From: Sporomusaceae bacterium UBA1887
GTDB lineage: Bacteria; Bacillota; Negativicutes; Sporomusales; DSM-15969
Length of the DNA stretch: 28,138 bases
NCBI GenBank assembly: GCA_002337925.1
Contig: DDHB01000068.1
Location: 14,513-42,650, forward strand
Direction of reading: 5' to 3'
Notes under the pieces: model-generated
The model's input: only the letters and a program-made list of their open reading frames with translations
Database searches by the model: none
Told to the model about the DNA's origin: nothing
Made by a program: the position numbers and the translations under genes
Part shown: positions 23,661 to 28,138 of the stretch, in pieces
Numbering within the stretch: the first letter of the stretch is position 1
Layout of the letters: each line of letters opens with the position of its first letter

Positions 23661-25259
23661 TTATTTTTCGATATAGGCAGTTTTAAAATCTGCCAGGCCG
23701 AGGACTGACCAAAAGTAGCCTTTGACAGATGGCTTGACTACAAAAGGCTGAGTCGTATAGTAGATGGGAATAATGACTGCGTCATCAAAAAGCAGTTTTT
23801 CAGCTTCATGCATAGCTGTGAGGCGCACAGGCTGATCTAGTGTTGACTGAGCTTTTTCAATTAATTTGTTATAAGAAGAGTTATGATATTTGGCATCATT
23901 GCCGGGATCCGTAAAGACATCCATGAAGGCCATTGGATCAGCGTAATCTCCGATCCAAGAGGCCCTGGCAATTTGAAATGCTCCCTGCGAGCGGGATTCT
24001 AAGAAAACTTTTGATTCCTGATTGGATAAAGCAACAGTTACGCCCAAGTTTTGCTTCCACATTTCCTGAATGGCCTCAGCAATTGATTTGTGCATTTCAC
24101 CAGTGTTAAATAAAAGCGTAACAGGTGGTAAGCCCTGGCCGGCAGGATAGCCAGCTTCTGCTAGCAGCTTTTGAGCCTGCGCTTTATCCTCTGTAGCATA
24201 ATTATTGCTTTCATCCCGGAAATCCTTGCCGTCAAAGGACAGACCGGGAGCTACCCAGGCATAGGCAGGTTTTTTGCCGCCTTTGACCACATTTTTAACA
24301 AGTGCTTCCCGGTTGATCGACTGGGAAAATGCCTGCCGGACTTTCACATTATCAAAAGGGGCTTGCTGCGTATTAAATACATAGTAATAAATACCCAGAT
24401 AAGGTGAAATTTTGAGTAAGCCGGCTTGTGTAAGGCGGTCATGTTCAACAACAGGCGGTTCTACCATCATGTCAGCCTGATTGTTTTCGACCAGAGAAAG
24501 GCGCGTGCTTTGAGAGTCGCTGATAGGCCACTCCATTTTTGCTAGTTTCACAGCTGCGGCATCCCAATAGTGGTCATTCTTAGCAAATTCAATTTTGCTG
24601 CTGTGAACCCATCCGGTGATTTTAAAAGGTCCATTGCCGACCAAAGTGGCTACTTCAGCAGACCACTTATCGGGGCTGGCGGTTACAACTTTCTTGTTGA
24701 CGGGATAGAATGCATGGAAGGCTGTTAAGCTTAAAAAGTAGGCTGTTGGCTTATCAAGCGTTACTTCCAGTGTATGGTCATTAATTGCTTTTATGCCTAC
24801 CTGATCAGCGGTAACTTTTTTTTCATTGTAGGCTTGAGCATTTTTTACAGGAAATAACATGTATGCATTTTCTGAAGCTAATTCGGGGCTCAATGCCCTT
24901 TTCCAGGCAAACTCAAAATCATAAGCAGTGACCGGGTCGCCGTTGGTCCATTTGGCGGCATTTCGCAAATAGAATACATATTTAAGACCGTCAGGTGAAA
25001 CATCCCATTTTTCAGCTACTCCTGGTACAGGCTGATCCTGTGTGTTCAGACGCGTTAAGCCTTCGAATAGCTGAAGCTCAACCAAGGATTCAGGAATTGC
25101 TGTAGATTTTGCGGGATCTAAGGTAGCTGGTTCAGCTTCCAACACATAGCGGAGAGTCTGTCCAGTATCACTTGATTTGCCGCATCCTGCTAATAAAGTT
25201 GGTAGCATTGTAAATATTGTTATAACGGTTAATACAGTAATTACTTTTTTAACACCCAT
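23661..25259 (-). CDS. Peptide ABC transporter substrate-binding lipoprotein (OppA/DppA family, family 5)
   Basis: This is the extracytoplasmic peptide receptor, 532 aa. The ATG at 25259 is preferred over an in-frame start at 25286 because AAGGAGC is well spaced before it and the signal peptide then begins cleanly. The lipobox LLAGC places the lipidated Cys at residue 26. Family-5 marks are LEAEPATLDPAKS early, the AEKWDVSPDGLKYVFYLR segment and WTNGDPVTAYDFEFAWKRAL. Only one base separates it from the upstream beta-lactamase-like gene, so they are cotranscribed. With DppD and DppF it forms an oligopeptide or dipeptide importer. OppA-like rather than nickel- or heme-binding, judged from the W-rich segments; the ligand is not certain. 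Confidence 0.94.
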   Translation of the reverse strand: MGVKKVITVLTVITIFTMLPTLLAGCGKSSDTGQTLRYVLEAEPATLDPAKSTAIPESLVELQLFEGLTRLNTQDQPVPGVAEKWDVSPDGLKYVFYLRNAAKWTNGDPVTAYDFEFAWKRALSPELASENAYMLFPVKNAQAYNEKKVTADQVGIKAINDHTLEVTLDKPTAYFLSLTAFHAFYPVNKKVVTASPDKWSAEVATLVGNGPFKITGWVHSSKIEFAKNDHYWDAAAVKLAKMEWPISDSQSTRLSLVENNQADMMVEPPVVEHDRLTQAGLLKISPYLGIYYYVFNTQQAPFDNVKVRQAFSQSINREALVKNVVKGGKKPAYAWVAPGLSFDGKDFRDESNNYATEDKAQAQKLLAEAGYPAGQGLPPVTLLFNTGEMHKSIAEAIQEMWKQNLGVTVALSNQESKVFLESRSQGAFQIARASWIGDYADPMAFMDVFTDPGNDAKYHNSSYNKLIEKAQSTLDQPVRLTAMHEAEKLLFDDAVIIPIYYTTQPFVVKPSVKGYFWSVLGLADFKTAYIEK

Positions 25260-25260
25260 G

Positions 25261-26046
25261 TTAGTGCTCCTTATGCAGATATTCATAGATTACCTTGCCG
25301 ATTAAGGCAACTAACTGCAGGCCTTCATAATTAGCCGCATGGCCATCTGTTAATACACAAATTATGTAAGGCGCATGAGGTAAATATAATATTCCGCCAT
25401 CATGCTCTACACCAGGTAATGTGCCGGTCTTATGGGCAATTACTATTTCTTCAGGTAGATAAAAGGGCAGCTTATCACGAACCTGTTGTCGTTTTAAAAT
25501 ATCCAGCATTAGCGTACCATATTCGCAGGGTACTATTTGCGAAGCATAAATATGGGAGAAGAGGAGTGCCAAATCGCCAGCAGACGTAGTATTCTCCAGA
25601 CCACGTGATGCAGCTCCAAAATCCATCATTCGCCGTCTGAGCGTAGTAGATGTTAGGCCAAGCGTGGCCATGGTTTTGTTGACACTGTCCATGCCAATCC
25701 GGTCAATTAGTAAATTAGTAGCAGTATTGTCGCTAAGAATAATCATTAATGTTACCAGCTCCCGGATTGTCAGGTTTAACCCGGGTTGCAATTCGGTAAG
25801 AATGCCTGCGCCACCGGTTTGAACATCGCTGGTAACCGGCAGACGCTCGTCTAATGAAATTGTTCCTGCGGCTGCCTGACGCATGACTTCAACCATAATA
25901 GGCAGTTTGATCATGCTGGCGGCAGCAAAGCTTGTCCTGTGACAGTATTCCCACTTTTCACCTGTGGGCAGATTGGCTATGACTATTCCGCAGCGTCCTG
26001 GAAATGCTGCTAATAGTTCCTGTATTTTAAGCTGTAATTTATCCAT
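25261..26046 (-). CDS. Cytoplasmic class A beta-lactamase-like serine hydrolase
   Basis: This 261-aa protein has the beta-lactamase/transpeptidase fold. All three active-site elements are present: SxxK as SMIK (Ser44, Lys47), SDN at residues 105-107, and KTG at 206-208. The region equivalent to the omega loop (MMDFGAASRGLENTTS, about 140-155) differs from true class A lactamases, so the acid that would activate water is uncertain (Asp142 or Glu151). The N-terminus (MDKLQLKIQELL) has no signal peptide, which is unusual, as lactamases are exported. AAAGGAGCC precedes the ATG at 26046. It sits inside a peptide importer operon, which suggests a peptidase or amidase acting on imported peptides; that is inference. 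Confidence 0.9.
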   Translation of the reverse strand: MDKLQLKIQELLAAFPGRCGIVIANLPTGEKWEYCHRTSFAAASMIKLPIMVEVMRQAAAGTISLDERLPVTSDVQTGGAGILTELQPGLNLTIRELVTLMIILSDNTATNLLIDRIGMDSVNKTMATLGLTSTTLRRRMMDFGAASRGLENTTSAGDLALLFSHIYASQIVPCEYGTLMLDILKRQQVRDKLPFYLPEEIVIAHKTGTLPGVEHDGGILYLPHAPYIICVLTDGHAANYEGLQLVALIGKVIYEYLHKEH

Positions 26047-26085
26047 ATGAAGAGGCTCCTTTGCAGCTAAGCTAAATAAAAAATG

Positions 26086-27063
26086 CTATTGTTTCCCTAT
26101 TAGATGGCAAGCAGTCATATGCCCTGCTCCATTGTCAATAAGCTCAGGCTGCTGTTCGGCGCAAAGGGGCACAGCTTCTTTGCAGCGGGAACGGAATTTG
26201 CAGCCAGCCAGGGAATCAAGCGGCTGTTGAATGTCACCAGTCAGGAAAATTCGTTTGCGGTTAGCTTCTACTGCCGGATCGGGAATAGGGATAGCGGATA
26301 ATAATGCCCGGGTGTAAGGATGTTGAGGCTCTCTGTACAGCTCCGCACTGTCGGCTATTTCCACAATTTTACCAAGATACATAACCGCTACCCTGTCGCT
26401 GATATGCTTTACCATTGCTAAGTCATGGGCTATGAATAAGTAGGTTAATCCCAGCTCAGCCTGAAGCCTTTCCAATAGGTTGACAATCTGGGCCTGAATG
26501 GAAACGTCTAAGGCGGAAATGGGCTCATCACAAATAATAAAGCTGGGGTTTACAGCTAGAGCACGGGCTATGCCAATTCGCTGCCGCTGGCCGCCGCTGA
26601 ATTCGTGAGGAAACCGATTGGCCTGCTCGTGGTTTAGACCCACCAAATGCAGCAACTGCGCAATTTTTTCGGTTCGGTCCCGGCCGCTGGCAAGATTATG
26701 AATAGCTAGTGGTTCACCTATAATATCGCCGGCAGTCATGCGCGGATTCAACGAAGCGTAAGGATCTTGAAAGATCATTTGCATGGAACTGCGCAGAAGT
26801 TGCTGCTGCTGCTGAGTTTTGATCTTCTGCCCATTAAATAAGATCTCTCCGTCAGTTGGTTTATAAAGGTGAATAATTGTCCGGCCAAGAGTAGATTTGC
26901 CGCAGCCGCTTTCGCCAACAAGACCCAGAGTTTCACCCTGACGAATAAAGAAGCTCACATCATCTACCGCTTTTAAGTAGGCAGTAGGACGTCCAAAAAA
27001 ATCGGTATTAACAATAAAATACTTCTTTAGATTATGTACTTGCAGAATGCACGGTTTTTCCAT
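26086..27063 (-). CDS. Peptide ABC transporter ATP-binding protein (DppF/OppF family)
   Basis: This is the second ATPase of the peptide importer, 325 aa. Walker A is GESGCGKST (about residues 50-58), the ABC signature FSGGQRQRIGIARAL and Walker B FIICDEPISALD are intact. The C-terminal extension carries the Opp/Dpp cysteine pattern (GCKFRSRCKEAVPLC) found in this subfamily. A short QQQQQ run lies at about residues 85-89. The ATG follows the dppD-like stop codon directly, so the two ATPases are coupled. Confidence 0.95.
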   Translation of the reverse strand: MEKPCILQVHNLKKYFIVNTDFFGRPTAYLKAVDDVSFFIRQGETLGLVGESGCGKSTLGRTIIHLYKPTDGEILFNGQKIKTQQQQQLLRSSMQMIFQDPYASLNPRMTAGDIIGEPLAIHNLASGRDRTEKIAQLLHLVGLNHEQANRFPHEFSGGQRQRIGIARALAVNPSFIICDEPISALDVSIQAQIVNLLERLQAELGLTYLFIAHDLAMVKHISDRVAVMYLGKIVEIADSAELYREPQHPYTRALLSAIPIPDPAVEANRKRIFLTGDIQQPLDSLAGCKFRSRCKEAVPLCAEQQPELIDNGAGHMTACHLIGKQ

Positions 27064-28068
27064 TTACTTGTTAGCCTCCCGGTGAATCTTTGGTGCACCC
27101 GGATGCTGGAGCCAGCAATTTACACTGTGCTTATCAGTGATTACGCTGGTTTCGGGATAATAGTCAGCGCAGATATTCATGGCATAGGTGCAGCGGGGAT
27201 GGAACGGACAGCCGCTAGGCATTTGCAGAAGATCGGGTGGCTGTCCTTTAATGACGGATAATTTCTGTTTCTGTGGTGCATCCATGCGTGGAACGGATTG
27301 CAGCAGGCCCCACGTATAAGGATGCTGGGGATGATGAAAAATATTTTCTGCTGGGCCTGATTCAATAATTTTACCTGCATACATAACAAGGACACGGCTG
27401 CACAAGCCGGCAATTACGCCAAGATCATGAGAAATGAGAATTATAGCCGTATTCAGCTTAGTCTGCAAGTCCTTCAGTAAATCGAGAATCTGCGCCTGAA
27501 TCGTAACATCAAGGGCTGTTGTAGGTTCGTCGGCAATTAACAAACGGGGATTACAGGAGAGTGCCATTGCAATCATTGCACGCTGCCTCATACCACCACT
27601 GAACTGATGCGGGTAAGTATAAATGCGTTCTTCCGGTGAGGGGATTTCTACCATGCGGAGCAGCTCTATTGCCCGGGCATAGGCTGCTTTTTTGTCCAGC
27701 GCCAGGTGCAGCTGTAATGATTCGGCAATTTGCAGGCCAATGGTGAGCACAGGGTTAAGTGCGGTCATGGCATCTTGAAAGACCATACTAATAGCATGAC
27801 CGCGCAGCTTCTCCAATTGCTGTTCAGACTGTTCAAGTAAGTTGTTGCCTTCAAAAAAGATTTTTCCACTTGTATACTGGCCGGGCGGTGTTGAGATTAA
27901 CTGCATGATTGCATGAGCGGTTACGCTCTTACCGCAGCCTGACTCACCAACTATGCCTACAGCTTCCCCCGGATAAACATCAAAATGTATTCGATTTACT
28001 GCCTGTACAGTACCGGCATACGTTTCGAAAGCTACAGATAAATCTTCTATTGTTAACAGTGGGTACAT
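27064..28068 (-). CDS. Peptide ABC transporter ATP-binding protein (DppD/OppD family)
   Basis: This is the first ATPase of the importer, 334 aa. Walker A is GESGCGKSV, the signature is FSGGMRQRAMIAMAL, Walker B is LLIADEPTTALD, and the switch His is in LISHD. The oligopeptide C-terminal region contains CPFHPRCTYAMNIC, the conserved Cys cluster of this subfamily. GGAGG lies 9-10 bases before the ATG at 28068. It follows the DppC-type permease by 14 bases and is followed directly by the DppF-type gene. Confidence 0.95.
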   Translation of the reverse strand: MYPLLTIEDLSVAFETYAGTVQAVNRIHFDVYPGEAVGIVGESGCGKSVTAHAIMQLISTPPGQYTSGKIFFEGNNLLEQSEQQLEKLRGHAISMVFQDAMTALNPVLTIGLQIAESLQLHLALDKKAAYARAIELLRMVEIPSPEERIYTYPHQFSGGMRQRAMIAMALSCNPRLLIADEPTTALDVTIQAQILDLLKDLQTKLNTAIILISHDLGVIAGLCSRVLVMYAGKIIESGPAENIFHHPQHPYTWGLLQSVPRMDAPQKQKLSVIKGQPPDLLQMPSGCPFHPRCTYAMNICADYYPETSVITDKHSVNCWLQHPGAPKIHREANK

Positions 28069-28082
28069 TTATGACTGCCTCC

Positions 28083-28138
28083 TTACCGCCGTACACGGGG
28101 ATCTAATGCATCCCGCAGGCCATCACCAAGAAAATTAA
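28083..28138 (-). CDS. C-terminal end of a peptide ABC transporter permease (DppC/OppC family), partial
   Basis: The last 17 codons and stop of a minus-strand gene reach the right edge. The translated tail NFLGDGLRDALDPRVRR matches the characteristic C-terminus of DppC/OppC permeases, which ends just after the last TM segment. The reading frame begins two bases inside the edge. It is directly upstream of the DppD-type ATPase, as expected in a Dpp or Opp operon. The DppB-type partner would lie further to the right, outside this window. Confidence 0.85.
   Translation of the reverse strand, partial: NFLGDGLRDALDPRVRR

Noticed and set aside
1..28138. CRISPR arrays, tRNA or rRNA genes, phage genes and transposases
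   Set aside because: No regularly spaced repeats, tRNA-like cloverleaf or rRNA sequence, integrase or transposase motifs were seen by eye in the window.

Overview
The window looks like chromosomal DNA from a diderm Firmicute (Negativicutes, probably Sporomusa/Pelosinus-like). This is inference. Firmicute-style Shine-Dalgarno sequences (AAGGAGG) and frequent TTG/GTG starts occur next to two complete RND adaptor/pump pairs, which normally need an outer membrane. No rRNA, tRNA, CRISPR array, phage gene or insertion sequence was seen. Most of the window is transport and salvage metabolism.

Layout, left to right. (1) 1-1790, minus strand: a polar amino-acid ABC importer (lipoprotein receptor, permease, ATPase cut by the left edge), preceded by a promoter and a leader with terminator-like hairpins. 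(2) 2118-5137, plus: a tripartite tricarboxylate transporter in the order tctC-tctB-tctA, with a strong hairpin just after the receptor gene. (3) 5190-5417, minus: a small protein of unknown function. (4) 5541-8937, plus: a TPP riboswitch and terminator followed by cytX, thiM, thiW, ridA and a TSCPD-domain gene, i.e. a thiamine-precursor salvage operon with two accessory genes. (5) 9116-13314, plus: RND efflux adaptor and pump, with operator-like palindromes at the promoter. (6) 13397-13470: a palindromic element that looks like a dispersed intergenic repeat. (7) 13486-14751, minus: an Nramp metal importer (mntH). (8) 14953-19872, plus: a TetR regulator, then a second RND adaptor (lipoprotein) and an AcrB/MexB-type pump. 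No outer-membrane channel gene accompanies either RND pair. (9) 20043-21437, plus: a cupin protein and an EamA/DMT transporter. (10) 21483-28138, minus: a long unidirectional peptide-uptake cluster. In transcription order it holds the end of a DppC-type permease, DppD- and DppF-type ATPases, a cytoplasmic beta-lactamase-like serine hydrolase, the peptide-binding lipoprotein, an LD-carboxypeptidase (S66) and an M20 amidohydrolase.

How it fits together. Three importers feed amino acids, carboxylates and peptides into the cell. The peptide cluster pairs import with three different peptidase or amidase-like enzymes, one of which (S66) typically trims murein peptides. This suggests cell-wall peptide recycling, similar in logic to the Bacillus dpp-ykf region. 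The thiamine operon imports or salvages pyrimidine and thiazole precursors under TPP control. Convergent operons are separated by bidirectional terminators at about 5147-5182, 13335-13369 and 21436-21475.

The window is mostly recognisable families. The parts worth a second look are the peptide/beta-lactamase-like cluster, the ridA and TSCPD genes under a TPP riboswitch, the hairpins placed directly after both complete binding-protein genes that head further genes, the amino-acid transporter leader, and the palindromic repeat.
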